NCBI GenBank assembly: GCA_023417655.1 | Contig: JAEZFD010000046.1 | Span: 10,022 to 74,021 of the forward strand | Reading direction: 5' to 3' | DNA from: Planctomycetota bacterium | GTDB taxonomy: Bacteria > Planctomycetota > Planctomycetia > Planctomycetales > Planctomycetaceae | DNA length: 64,000 bases | In this document: one piece after another, positions 18,528 to 29,065 of the stretch | Position numbering within the stretch: position 1 is the first letter of the stretch | Layout of the letters: the number at the start of each line of letters is the position of its first letter | Notes under the pieces: model-generated | Database searches by the model: none | The model's input: the letters and a program-made list of their open reading frames with translations, nothing else | Told to the model about the DNA's origin: nothing | Made by a program: the position numbers and the translations under genes

Positions 18528-19013
18528 TTGTTTACCGCGCTGAAAATGACAATCGAGGAACTGTTTGAAGAATTTGAATTCCTGGCTGATTGGGAAGAGC
18601 GTTGCGACTTTCTGATCGACCTTGGGTTTGATTTACCGCAGCTTCCTGAATCCGCCAGAACCGAAGCCAACCGAGTCCTCGGCTGTCAGAGCAATGTATG
18701 GCTCGTGTCCGAACTCAATGAATCGGTCTCTCCACCTGTCGTCGAATTCACTGCGAACAGCGACGCAATGATTGTGAACGGTCTCATTGCCGTTCTTTCG
18801 GTCATTTATCAGGGAAAGACTCCGGAACAGATTTTGAATACCGATGTCGAAGGGATCTTCCGTCGGCTGGAACTGGATCGTCATCTCAGCTCGCAGCGCC
18901 GCAACGGGCTTTTCGGGATGGTGACGCGCGTTCGTGAATTTGCTGCGGCCAATCTGCCGGGCGAACCCGATGTCGGCGGATCACCGTGTGTTTCCAAAGT
19001 CTCGGAAGCCTGA
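18528..19013 (+). CDS. sufE: SufE cysteine desulfurase activator
   Basis: 161 residues from TTG at 18528, which is seven bases after AAAGGAAGG; the ATG at 18546 would shorten it by six residues. The pattern is that of SufE: a helical start, then RTEANRVLGCQSNVWL with the sulfur-accepting cysteine (C53), VNGLIAVLSVIYQGKTPEQIL, and LSSQRRNGLFGMVTRV near the end. It takes persulfide sulfur from SufS and passes it to the Fe-S scaffold. The partner sufS follows 260 bases downstream in the same direction, but no sufBCD genes are in this window. Confidence 0.93.
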   Translation: MFTALKMTIEELFEEFEFLADWEERCDFLIDLGFDLPQLPESARTEANRVLGCQSNVWLVSELNESVSPPVVEFTANSDAMIVNGLIAVLSVIYQGKTPEQILNTDVEGIFRRLELDRHLSSQRRNGLFGMVTRVREFAAANLPGEPDVGGSPCVSKVSEA

Positions 19014-19275
19014 ACCGGCTAGGAGTCTGCGAACCATCGACGATGGTCCCTTGTCTCCCCGCCGAAGGTTCTTCCACCCGCCATCGGTTGCCGCCAGACA
19101 TGAACGTGGCCAGAACATCGGCCAGACATGACGTCACTGACGGCAAACGCTGGACTGGCGGTCCCCTGACGAGGCATGTTCTGCAGCAGTTCTCGGGCAG
19201 CGTTCCTAAGGCATTGATGCAGTGATCGATGCGATGACTGACTTCTGCGACTCCCATCACACGGACAGGACTATG

Positions 19276-20514
19276 ATGTCAGAACTGGCTCAGATACGTC
19301 AGCAGTTCCCGGTCTTCGAACAGACGCTCGCCAAGGGGGTGCCAGTCACGTATCTCGACACTGCCGCATCAGCTCAGAAGCCTCAGGTGGTGATTGATGC
19401 CGAACGTCAGGTCTATGAGACACACTATGCGAACGCATACCGCGGCGTGTACCGCTTTGGAGCCCAGATCGATGACGAACTGGAAGCGAGTCGCGACACG
19501 CTGAGGGTTCTCATCGGCGCTGAACGGGATGACGAGATCATCTTCAACAGCGGTACGACGATGGGGTTGAACACCATCGCCTTCGGCTGGGGAAGACGGC
19601 ATCTGAAGGCCGGTGATGAGATTCTGCTGAATCTCATGGAGCATCACGCCAATATTGTCCCGTGGCAACAGGTCGCGAAGCAGACCGGCGCCGTGGTGCG
19701 GTATCTTCCGCTGACTTCTTCCGGTGAACTTGACCTCACTCGGCTGGATGAGTTCGTGACTCCCCGGACGAAGATCCTGTCCGTGACGGCAATGTCGAAC
19801 GTTCTGGGAACGATCAATCCGATCCGCCTGCTGTCTGATCGCGCGCACGCTGTCGGGGCCATTGTTGTTGTCGATGGCGCTCAAAGTGTGCCCCATGGCG
19901 TGACGAACGTCATCGAGCAGGGGATCGACTTCCTCACATTTTCAGGTCACAAGTTATACGGCCCGACCGGAATCGGCGTCCTGTACGGTCGCCGGGATCT
20001 GCTGAATCGAATGGATCCGTTCCTCTTCGGCGGACACATGATTGAACGGGTTCAATTACAGGATTCAAGCTGGGCGCATCTTCCAGCGAAGTTTGAAGCA
20101 GGGACAATCCCGATTGTTCAGGCGATCGCGTTAAAGCCAGCGGTCGATTTTCTGAATGGCATTGGATTTGACGCCATTCATGCTCACGAAATGGACCTGA
20201 CGAGCTATTGCTGGCAGCAGCTTCAGGACGTGCCGGGGATCAAGATTCATGGACCGGGTCCAGACGCTCGTGGGGCGATCATCGCCTTCACAATGGAACG
20301 GGCTCATCCCGAGGATCTGGCTCAGTTGCTGGATCGGCGCGGTGTCTTTGTCCGGCATGGTCACCATTGCACCATGCCGTTGCATACCTGGTTGCAAGTC
20401 CCGGCGACGGTTCGCGCGAGCTTCGGTGTCTATAACACTCGCGAAGACATCGACCGTTTGCGCGAAGCCCTGTTGTTCGCCCGGGAAAAGCTACGACTCC
20501 CGCCGTCGATTTAG
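19276..20514 (+). CDS. sufS: Cysteine desulfurase SufS
   Basis: 412 residues from ATG at 19276 (AGGA five bases upstream); this removes a non-homologous extension and gives the usual family length. PLP enzyme of the class-V aminotransferase fold: TYLDTAASAQKP at the start, EHHANIVPWQ, the PLP lysine in FSGHKLYGPTGIGVLYG, FEAGTIPIVQ, and the persulfide-forming cysteine in RHGHHCTMPLH, all SufS hallmarks. It releases sulfur from cysteine for Fe-S cluster assembly, stimulated by SufE encoded just upstream. The stop codon overlaps the first base pairs of an intergenic repeat. Confidence 0.95.
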   Translation: MSELAQIRQQFPVFEQTLAKGVPVTYLDTAASAQKPQVVIDAERQVYETHYANAYRGVYRFGAQIDDELEASRDTLRVLIGAERDDEIIFNSGTTMGLNTIAFGWGRRHLKAGDEILLNLMEHHANIVPWQQVAKQTGAVVRYLPLTSSGELDLTRLDEFVTPRTKILSVTAMSNVLGTINPIRLLSDRAHAVGAIVVVDGAQSVPHGVTNVIEQGIDFLTFSGHKLYGPTGIGVLYGRRDLLNRMDPFLFGGHMIERVQLQDSSWAHLPAKFEAGTIPIVQAIALKPAVDFLNGIGFDAIHAHEMDLTSYCWQQLQDVPGIKIHGPGPDARGAIIAFTMERAHPEDLAQLLDRRGVFVRHGHHCTMPLHTWLQVPATVRASFGVYNTREDIDRLREALLFAREKLRLPPSI

Positions 20515-20563
20515 AGCACTTTTCTCTACGACGAACAGGCAGAGCAAATGGCAAAAGTGGTCT
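20513..20563 (-). repeat. Intergenic hairpin repeat, short copy (51 bp)
   Basis: Read on the minus strand it begins AGACCACTTTTGCC, continues TTTGCTCTGCC, and ends TAGAGAAAAGTGCTCT. These ends match the two 102-bp copies at 22762 and 59507; the central part is missing. The termini pair with each other (AGACCACTTTT with AAAAGTGCTCT, one mismatch). Confidence 0.6.
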
Positions 20564-20649
20564 CACGACTGTCGATTCTCTTGATCGCTCATTCGTCGCT
20601 TAACCAGCACTGCATGCGAGGCCTCCCCGTACGGGAACGACTTCGGGTT

Positions 20650-21456
20650 CTACTTCAGTCGCTCTAGAAAACGAGCAATCGCGGCATTCGTTGCTTCCGG
20701 CTGTTCTTGCGGAGCCATGTGACCTGCGTTCGGGATGACCACATGTTCCGCGTCCGGTATCGCGGTAGCAATGCCTGCCATTTCGGAGGGAGGAGAAATC
20801 GCGTCGTCCTCCCCCGTGATCAGTAAGGCAGGGACCTCAATCTCCGGGAGCCATGAGGTCACATCAGGTCGGGCGGCCATTCCCCGAGCTGCAGCAGCGA
20901 TTCCGGCGGCTGAATTTGATTCAATCAGAGTTCGCGTAGCCTGAATCAGCTCTGGCCGCGCGGTCTGTGTCTTCTTCGAATAGAGCTTCGGCAACATCTC
21001 CTCTGCGAGGAACGACGGTCCTTCTGCTTCAACGCGGTCAGCGGTTTTCAGACGACCTTCACGGCCTTCCGGCGTATCGGCAATGGCCCGGGTATCGCAG
21101 AGGATCAATGCACTCAAAAAAGCCGGGTAACGTTTCCAGAACTGCCAGGCGACGTAGCCACCCATGGAGAGGCCGCATAAGGTCACTGGAGATGAGATTT
21201 GCAGAGTTGCGAGCAACAGAGCAAGGTCGTCAGCCATCTCGCCCATTGTGAGTGTCCCGGACGAGATATCACTCTTACCGAAGCCTGCAAGGTCGACCGC
21301 AAGGCAACGGTGAGTCGGAGCGAAGTGATCGACTTGCGCATTCCACATGGAATGATCGAGCGGGAAGCCATGGACAAAGAGCAGAACGTCTCCTTGTCCT
21401 TCGTCTCGGACTGACAATTGTCGATTCGAAGTGGCGATCGATTTCAGAGTCGTCAT
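20650..21456 (-). CDS. Alpha/beta hydrolase
   Basis: 268 residues with the full hydrolase triad: nucleophile elbow CGLSMGGY (S97), acid in TGEDDAI (D217 or D218) and histidine in NAGHMAPQEQP (H246). An oxyanion-type LFVHGFPLDHSMW segment lies at 26-38. The overall pattern is closest to small esterase/haloperoxidase or beta-ketoadipate enol-lactone hydrolase-like proteins; substrate cannot be named. ATG has GGAGA five bases upstream. Convergent with sufS. Confidence 0.88.
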   Translation of the reverse strand: MTTLKSIATSNRQLSVRDEGQGDVLLFVHGFPLDHSMWNAQVDHFAPTHRCLAVDLAGFGKSDISSGTLTMGEMADDLALLLATLQISSPVTLCGLSMGGYVAWQFWKRYPAFLSALILCDTRAIADTPEGREGRLKTADRVEAEGPSFLAEEMLPKLYSKKTQTARPELIQATRTLIESNSAAGIAAAARGMAARPDVTSWLPEIEVPALLITGEDDAISPPSEMAGIATAIPDAEHVVIPNAGHMAPQEQPEATNAAIARFLERLK

Positions 21457-21569
21457 AGCTTCTCCGCTTTCCCAACGGGCCGAATGAAGTCACTCAGATT
21501 GCATGAAACGTGACCAAATCCTTAACGGCATCGTTTTCTTAAATCACAGCCGTGATATCCCGAGAACGA

Positions 21570-21998
21570 TCACTTTTTAGGAGCGCTTGCGGTGTTGCTC
21601 TTTCGTTTGGCCCGACCCACGAAGAATCGATCCAGTGCGAAAGCCCCGGGCCCCATCAGCAGGAGAGCGACGTAAACGGACAGGTAGCAAGCTGCCAGTT
21701 CCTTCTTCTCCCAGGGATGGTCACCATGGAACATCACGATTGCGACGAGCATGGTGACAATCAACGGGATCGTCGCCAGGCGTGACCCGAGCCCTAAGAT
21801 CAAAAGGATCGAGCAGAAGAACTCGGCGAAAATCGCCATGGCGAGAGCGGTTGGCTTTCCGAGCCCGATGGGATCAAGAAAGTTCGGTGCGAAGGTCGAG
21901 AAGTTCATCAGTTTCTGAAGACCATGAACCATCATCATGGCCCCAAATGAAACCCGCAGAATCAACAGGCCAACTGACTGAAGCAATGAATTGAACAC
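21570..21998 (-). CDS. DoxX family membrane protein
   Basis: About 142 residues from a GTG at 21998 that is six bases after AAGGAG (a GTG five codons earlier would itself overlap this site). Four hydrophobic segments and the segments ILRVSFGAMMMVHGLQKL, PTALAMAIFAEFFCSILLILGLGSRL and a terminal ALDRFF match DoxX/DUF4870-like small quinone-associated membrane proteins. In known cases DoxX proteins are subunits or accessories of thiosulfate:quinone oxidoreductase or redox complexes; a specific role here is not inferable. Confidence 0.85.
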   Translation of the reverse strand: MFNSLLQSVGLLILRVSFGAMMMVHGLQKLMNFSTFAPNFLDPIGLGKPTALAMAIFAEFFCSILLILGLGSRLATIPLIVTMLVAIVMFHGDHPWEKKELAACYLSVYVALLLMGPGAFALDRFFVGRAKRKSNTASAPKK

Positions 21999-22228
21999 TT
22001 TGCACTCCTTCACCGAATTCTAGAACGATCGCGGAATGAATTCCTCGATCCGCCCACATGGCGGACGGCATTTTTCCTGCCTGGAATCCTCATAGCGCGG
22101 GCAACCTGGTTGAGTAAACGGCTCTCAACTGGCGGCCTGAACGCCTGAGCTATCACAGAGTGCACAGTTCTCACAAGGTCAGTTGCGGGCCGTGAACGCC
22201 GATTAAGGTCCTGCGGGCCTGCGGCAAC

Positions 22229-22654
22229 TTAACCGTTAGCAGGAGCTGCAGGTGGGTTACCACCGGGGGGAGTCTCTTTCGGTGTCAGGTTCGCCATCAC
22301 TTCTGGCAATACAAACATGACCAGCAAGGCGATGACACCGACCGAGAGCAGACTGAAGCCAATTGCAGCTCCTGTTACTGCCGGACTCAACGGTTCATTG
22401 GCAGCTTTGGCCTTCTTCTTTGGCGCCTTCTTTTTAACAGCCGAGGGATTGAGTTCTTCATCTTCCTCGCTGGCGACATCCTGAAACTGATCGAGATTGA
22501 CCTGCATCAGGTCACTGGAACTTCCTTCGTCCTTGGTCGGGACCATAATGACCGCAGCGACACCGCATTTGGGGCATTTGATCTTCTTGCCCGCCAGCTC
22601 GTCTTTGACTTTGGTCTGGAATCCACAACTGGAACAGAGAAAGGGGACAGGCAT
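22229..22654 (-). CDS. Zinc-ribbon membrane protein of unknown function
   Basis: 141 residues. The N-terminus has two cysteine pairs (LCSSCGF at 7-13 and IKCPKCGV at 25-32) that should form a zinc ribbon. An acidic then lysine/alanine-rich linker follows (about 60-88), then one transmembrane helix (about 92-116) and a proline/glycine-rich end. Small zinc-ribbon-TM proteins of this design are frequent in planctomycetes and uncharacterised. The zinc ribbon would face the cytoplasm if the helix is a simple C-terminal anchor. Confidence 0.75.
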   Translation of the reverse strand: MPVPFLCSSCGFQTKVKDELAGKKIKCPKCGVAAVIMVPTKDEGSSSDLMQVNLDQFQDVASEEDEELNPSAVKKKAPKKKAKAANEPLSPAVTGAAIGFSLLSVGVIALLVMFVLPEVMANLTPKETPPGGNPPAAPANG

Positions 22655-22761
22655 TGCTGTTTCGCCAGACTAAGGACATCAGGGACGACGATTCGCACCG
22701 TCTGTGATTGCTTCAGACAGGATCGGGACATGCTCAAGTCAGCAAGGGGGCCGCCGAGATT

Positions 22762-22863
22762 AGACCATTTTGCTGTTTGATCTGCCCGTCCCCGCCACGC
22801 GGGAGGCAGCGTTTTACTCTCGAAAGTCGTGCTGCGCGGGCACACGTTAGAGCAAACTGCTCT
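22762..22863 (+). repeat. Intergenic hairpin repeat, full copy (102 bp)
   Basis: Begins AGACCATTTTGCT and ends AGCAAACTGCTCT, near-perfect terminal inverted repeats of 13 bases. TTTGATCTGCCCGTC and CCACGCGG follow the left end, and GCGCGGGC precedes the right end. The last 15 bases (AGAGCAAACTGCTCT) are identical to those of the copy at 59507. Confidence 0.75.
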
Positions 22864-22949
22864 AGCCTGTCGTGTCTTCCGCTGATTCTATCAGAACGGG
22901 AACGTCTGTTCGAAGAGTCGCCATCGAAAATCTCTAGCGAGACATTGCT

Positions 22950-24950
22950 TCACCCTATGATAATTCGAGGTTGCTTGGAGAGATCTGGTTGAGCTTTCCG
23001 AATCAAATCGCGCACCAGCCAGGGAATGTTTCCTTCGCCGAAAAGCAGAAATCCAAGGTTTGTCCGCATCGGGCTCTCGTTTGACCATCCGAAATGCAGC
23101 TCAATCGGCTTTGAATGTGAGAGCGCCAGCGCAATCGCCGCGAGTGCAGGGGCAGTCGCTGTGCAACGGTCCACCCGAATCAGAAAACGTCCGCCGTCCG
23201 GAAGGACCTGCAGGCGGGGCTCCTGAAAGAAATCACTTGGATCCCCCAGACTGACTTCGACGAACACGACGGGAACGTCATCCGAAATGTGATGCCACTC
23301 TCGCAGTTCCTTCTCCTTCTCGTCGAGTGATCGCCCGCCGGGGCGATGAGGGGCGAGGACCGGCACGTCGAGATGCTGAAGCGACTGCCACAGGAACTGC
23401 GACTCATGATCCGCAAATGCGAATCTGACGACTCGCAATTCCGAACTTCTCCAGACTCGGGAGATCATGGACACAATCAGGATTCCAGCGACGAAAAACG
23501 AGGCGATCGTCAGCCCGTCCGGCTTTTCAATGATGATGTCGAGTGTGGCATAGGTGAAGACGACCGAGATCAGTGCCGTCATCCACGGGAGCGTGCGCCA
23601 GCTGCGGACCGTTCTTGCATGCGCCCGATCGATGAGAACGGCGACGCTTCCTGCGAGAATCAGCACCATGACCCCTGTCGCGTAAGCCGCTCCCTGATCC
23701 TCGACATTCGCTTGAAATACGAAAGTGACGATGACACAGATCACTGAGATCACGATCACCAGCGGGCGAATGGCACCCGCCCAGGTCGGCGCCATTCCAT
23801 AATGCGGCAAGAAACGAGGAATCAGATTTAGGAGTCCAGAGATTGCACTGGCTCCGGCAAACCACAGAATGATGACCGTGCTCAGGTCATAGATCGTTCC
23901 AAAGACCTCTCCGCACCACCATGCAAGTGGATTGGGGCCCTCTCCATGTGCGAGATAAGCTAACGCCCGGTTCGCAGCGGCTCCGCCTTCATGAAGTTCT
24001 TGGGCAGGAATTAAGAGCGTGACGACTAGTGAGGCCCCCATCAGGAGAACGCTCATGATGCAGGCGGCCGCAATCAGCATCCGTCGGGTGTTTCGAATTC
24101 TGCCGGCGGGATTCTCTGGTGTGTCGGACGGGTCTCCCTTTACCAGTGGCATCACTGCCACTCCGGTTTCAAAACCGCTCAACCCTAAAATCAGCTTGGG
24201 GAAGAACAGACCTGCCAGCAGTATCAGCGACAGCAGGCTTCGCGGGTGCGAGTCAACCTGATCAATTCCGAGATCGCCCTGACGCACGGCGGTCCACCAT
24301 TGGGTGATGTGCTCCGGATGTGAAGCAAGTTCGACGAGACCGGCGCCGATGAGCAGGATGTTCAGTCCCAGGAAGACAGCGACGATGACGACGGCGACTC
24401 CGATGACTTCTCGAAAGCCCCGAAGAAAAATCGCACCTAAACCGGCGATCATCATCAGGGTCAGTGTCATCTGGCTCTGAAGAAACGAAGGAGCTGAATT
24501 CCAGATGGGATTGTGGATCAGGTGCTCGGCGGCATCAGCAGTCGAGAGGGTTACTGTGATGACGAAGTCCGTTGCTGCGAAACCGAGGAGCACGAGGACG
24601 ACAAATTTCGCCGACCAGCCCTTCAGGATCCTCTGCAACATCGCGAGTGATCCCTGTCCATCAGGAGAGCGGTGTGCGATGTAGTAATAAACCGGCAGCG
24701 CGCCGAAGAGGGTCAGCAGAATCAGGTAGACCGTCGAAATGGGGGCCAGACGCCCCGCGGCGCTGAATGCGATCGAGGGCTGATACGCGAGTGTGCTGAA
24801 GTAATCCAGCCCGGTCAGGCAAAGGACCCAGAGCCAGAAGGACTGGTGAGTGTCCGCGGCCGAGGTCGTTGGCGCCGGAACCGTTCCGGCAGCAGGGACA
24901 ACTGGCGAGGGCGAAGGAGGGGAAACCGCAGGCGAATTTGAGCCTGTCAT
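22950..24950 (-). CDS. APC-superfamily amino acid/polyamine-type permease
   Basis: 666 residues. After a Pro/Ala-rich cytosolic start (1-36) come about 12 hydrophobic helices to about residue 510, beginning with LCLTGLDYFSTLAYQPSIAF, which resembles the unwound first helix of APC transporters, and containing LILGLSGFETGVAVMPLV (helix 6 GFE motif). A soluble C-terminal domain of about 150 residues follows. Substrate unknown: basic or neutral amino acids are typical for the family. It is monocistronic; ATG has GGAAG five bases upstream. Confidence 0.85.
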   Translation of the reverse strand: MTGSNSPAVSPPSPSPVVPAAGTVPAPTTSAADTHQSFWLWVLCLTGLDYFSTLAYQPSIAFSAAGRLAPISTVYLILLTLFGALPVYYYIAHRSPDGQGSLAMLQRILKGWSAKFVVLVLLGFAATDFVITVTLSTADAAEHLIHNPIWNSAPSFLQSQMTLTLMMIAGLGAIFLRGFREVIGVAVVIVAVFLGLNILLIGAGLVELASHPEHITQWWTAVRQGDLGIDQVDSHPRSLLSLILLAGLFFPKLILGLSGFETGVAVMPLVKGDPSDTPENPAGRIRNTRRMLIAAACIMSVLLMGASLVVTLLIPAQELHEGGAAANRALAYLAHGEGPNPLAWWCGEVFGTIYDLSTVIILWFAGASAISGLLNLIPRFLPHYGMAPTWAGAIRPLVIVISVICVIVTFVFQANVEDQGAAYATGVMVLILAGSVAVLIDRAHARTVRSWRTLPWMTALISVVFTYATLDIIIEKPDGLTIASFFVAGILIVSMISRVWRSSELRVVRFAFADHESQFLWQSLQHLDVPVLAPHRPGGRSLDEKEKELREWHHISDDVPVVFVEVSLGDPSDFFQEPRLQVLPDGGRFLIRVDRCTATAPALAAIALALSHSKPIELHFGWSNESPMRTNLGFLLFGEGNIPWLVRDLIRKAQPDLSKQPRIIIG

Positions 24951-25215
24951 AGTGACTTCCAGATAGACACAGCAATCTCTGCTGTCGTGAGTCTTAACTC
25001 AGCGAGCGAGAGATGCCATGGGAGATGACCGGCACTCATTGCATCATCATTCAAAGGTGCAGCAAGCGTTGTTTTGATATCGATGCCAAGGGGCATTGAC
25101 ACTGAAATTAAAAGGTGCCGGTTCCCAGGGATACTGAATTCGAGAACGAGGTTCTCGCTGCGTTCGTTCTGCGCCTCGATGAATGTTGCGCTGCCACACA
25201 TGCAGGTGAAGATCG

Positions 25216-26388
25216 TTACTTTGCTTCCTCAGCTGGCTTCGATCTCAGCAGGGCTGAAGCGAATGCCACCAGGTTGCTCTGTTCACGGCGGACCTCTTTC
25301 AGAATATCCAGACGCCCGGCTTTTTGGCACAGCTCATCGAAGGAAATATTCACGTCCTCGCTCAGATTGGTCAGATACTGACGCGCGAGCTCCACGGCTT
25401 CGTCCAGTCGATCGATGCGGACCAGCAGGTCAACGAGAACGTAAGCGAACAACGGTCGGTCCTGCTCGTCTTCTGCGTTCTCGAGCTGAGTTCGGAAGTA
25501 TTGCAGGCCCTGATCCTGCTGGCGGTTGAGCAGCACATCGAAGAAAGCGAGATGAGCAGGGTAGAAGTCTTCAAACGGGGGCTCCCCGCCGTATTGCAGA
25601 GAGCGTTCGAGGCGAGAGCCATACTGCGCAAGTTGTCTTGCCAGTTCGAGTTCCGGCGCCCCTTGATTCAGAGATCGAGCGAAGCGGACCACAGAACTCA
25701 GGTGAGAGACATCAATGTGGTAATTCCCAGATTCGAAGAGCCAATCGCGGCCTGTGATGAGCTGTTCAAGCGACAGGTCTGGCGGAAGCATCGGCATCCG
25801 CTTTTCGACATGATTGCGAACCGATTCCTGGAGTTCTTCGTACAACGCCCGTACCAGAATCGCGACGCAGTTGCTGCGTTGTTCTGACGTCAGTCGGGGG
25901 AGAATCTGGTCTAACGAAGTGATTGTGCTGCAGGTTCCATGTCCCCGCAGCATGAGTTTCACCCCTTTTTCAGGGTGAACGCCCTCGTGAATGGCGATCC
26001 CGACAAGTGTTTCAAGCAGCTGATAGTCATCAATGACATTAGGAAGCGCATCAATTGCCGATGCGACCTTCTGCGGTTCCCGGATTACTTTCAGATACAT
26101 CCACGCCGATTGGATGTCCCCCTGCGACAGAAATCCCTCGCCGGCCTCGCGAGCAGCAGCGACATAGGCTTCTTCCACTTCCTTCCGCAAATGCTCCGGG
26201 ACATCCTGCAGCGAAGTCGGTCGACTCAGGGGCAGCCCGAGCTCGAACTTTCTCTGCAACATCATGGCGTCGAAGAGGTTGTGCCATTCCTTGTTCTCCC
26301 GGAGAGTTCGCGTCAGTTCCTCAAAAGCGGCGGGGGAGCCCCCAGACTGAAAGGCGTGCTCAAGCTTTTCGAAGGGAGTTGTGGACAT
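25216..26388 (-). CDS. Helical-repeat protein of unknown function
   Basis: 390 residues from the ATG at 26388 (a GTG 33 bases earlier is possible but has no ribosome-binding site). Almost entirely alpha-helical with TPR-like spacing near the C-terminus (LFAYVLVDLLVRIDRLDEAVELARQYL). No signal peptide or membrane segment, so it is probably cytosolic. I recognise no catalytic motif. It is divergent from rpsA, sharing the intergenic region with it. Confidence 0.7.
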   Translation of the reverse strand: MSTTPFEKLEHAFQSGGSPAAFEELTRTLRENKEWHNLFDAMMLQRKFELGLPLSRPTSLQDVPEHLRKEVEEAYVAAAREAGEGFLSQGDIQSAWMYLKVIREPQKVASAIDALPNVIDDYQLLETLVGIAIHEGVHPEKGVKLMLRGHGTCSTITSLDQILPRLTSEQRSNCVAILVRALYEELQESVRNHVEKRMPMLPPDLSLEQLITGRDWLFESGNYHIDVSHLSSVVRFARSLNQGAPELELARQLAQYGSRLERSLQYGGEPPFEDFYPAHLAFFDVLLNRQQDQGLQYFRTQLENAEDEQDRPLFAYVLVDLLVRIDRLDEAVELARQYLTNLSEDVNISFDELCQKAGRLDILKEVRREQSNLVAFASALLRSKPAEEAK

Positions 26389-26753
26389 TGGAGGCTTCGC
26401 TTCTGGAGGTGAGAACGGCACAGGAGGGCGGAAAATCAGCAGTCCCCGCCGGTCGGCAGGTATGATTGTTACCAGTATTATTGCCGGAAGCGACTGGCAT
26501 CAAAAGGGAACAATCTGATACAGTTTTCCCTTCGCTTTAGACGCATTGCCCGTCAGGAGTCTATCCGTGCGCCTTCTCAAGAGGTGCGCGATGAAGGTTC
26601 CGTCCGGCTTCGTCGACGCTGACAGGGTCAAGGCTTCCGGTGTTCGGGGTCCCTTGTGAGCGGTGGGTTTCAGCCCGGCACTTCATCACTGATGCCTGAC
26701 TTTGTTTGTCAGGTTGCGATGGAGATGTCGAGAAATGGTGTCACAGGTTTCTC
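26389..26753. other. Divergent upstream region of rpsA and the helical-repeat gene
   Basis: About 365 bases without a supported gene. It must hold the rpsA promoter and 5' leader, and the opposite promoter. I could not pick a convincing -35/-10 pair or a known S1 autoregulatory fold. Confidence 0.4.
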
Positions 26754-28568
<1,815 letters not shown>

Positions 28569-28614
28569 CACTGTCACAACAGGTCAATGACCTGTTGGAA
28601 ACACAAATGACAGA

Positions 28615-28646
28615 GAGCCCCGGGCCAAAGCCCGGGGCTCTTTTTT
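28615..28646 (+). terminator. Strong rho-independent terminator of rpsA
   Basis: GAGCCCCGGG (28615-28624) pairs perfectly with CCCGGGGCTC (28631-28640), followed by six T's. A second, weaker hairpin AACAGGT/ACCTGTT lies just upstream (28578-28596). Confidence 0.93.
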
Positions 28647-29065
28647 GTTGGCTGCCGACACAAACTGATCGGGCAGCGACAAGTAGGGCTTTGTGCGACA
28701 TGGCGGTTAAGTGGGCTAGCCCTCCCCCGCTCGAGTCCCACGGATGTTGAGGTGTCGCGAAAGCTTGAAATGATGTTGGCTCTCCCCCAGCCCGGAAGAT
28801 TATTCGATTGAATAAATACTATTCGTGCGAGAACTGGTGGCGCTAATGCACTTAGCAGGTCTGTGAGTCATGCCGATCGCTTGCAAGCTTTTCGAGGATC
28901 CGCCGTTAGGGTGATTGGCGGTTGGCTGTTTCTTTTAAAATCGAGATAGCTCTTTGGATCTGGTCAGATTGAGAACGGTTGATGTTAGTTGAGGCCGTTT
29001 TTAACATGATCTATGTATACCCTGTTTGGAAGTGAATTTCCCGTGATTCTTTTAGGGTGTAACTT
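28647..29065. other. AT-richer gap between rpsA terminator and the DUF4062 gene
   Basis: About 420 bases with no supported gene. A 10-bp perfect palindrome GGGCTAGCCC lies at 28713-28722. From about 28800 the base composition becomes visibly more AT-rich, continuing into the next gene. No tRNA or attachment-site duplication could be seen. Confidence 0.4.
28989..29017 (+). promoter_or_regulatory. Possible promoter of the DUF4062 gene
   Basis: TTGAGG (28989-28994) and TATGTA (29012-29017) with 17 bases between; the overlapping TATACC is an alternative -10. Weak prediction. Confidence 0.25.

Noticed and set aside
28720..28745. GCTCGAGTCCC resembling a tRNA T-loop
   Set aside because: No matching acceptor, anticodon or D-arm can be folded around it.
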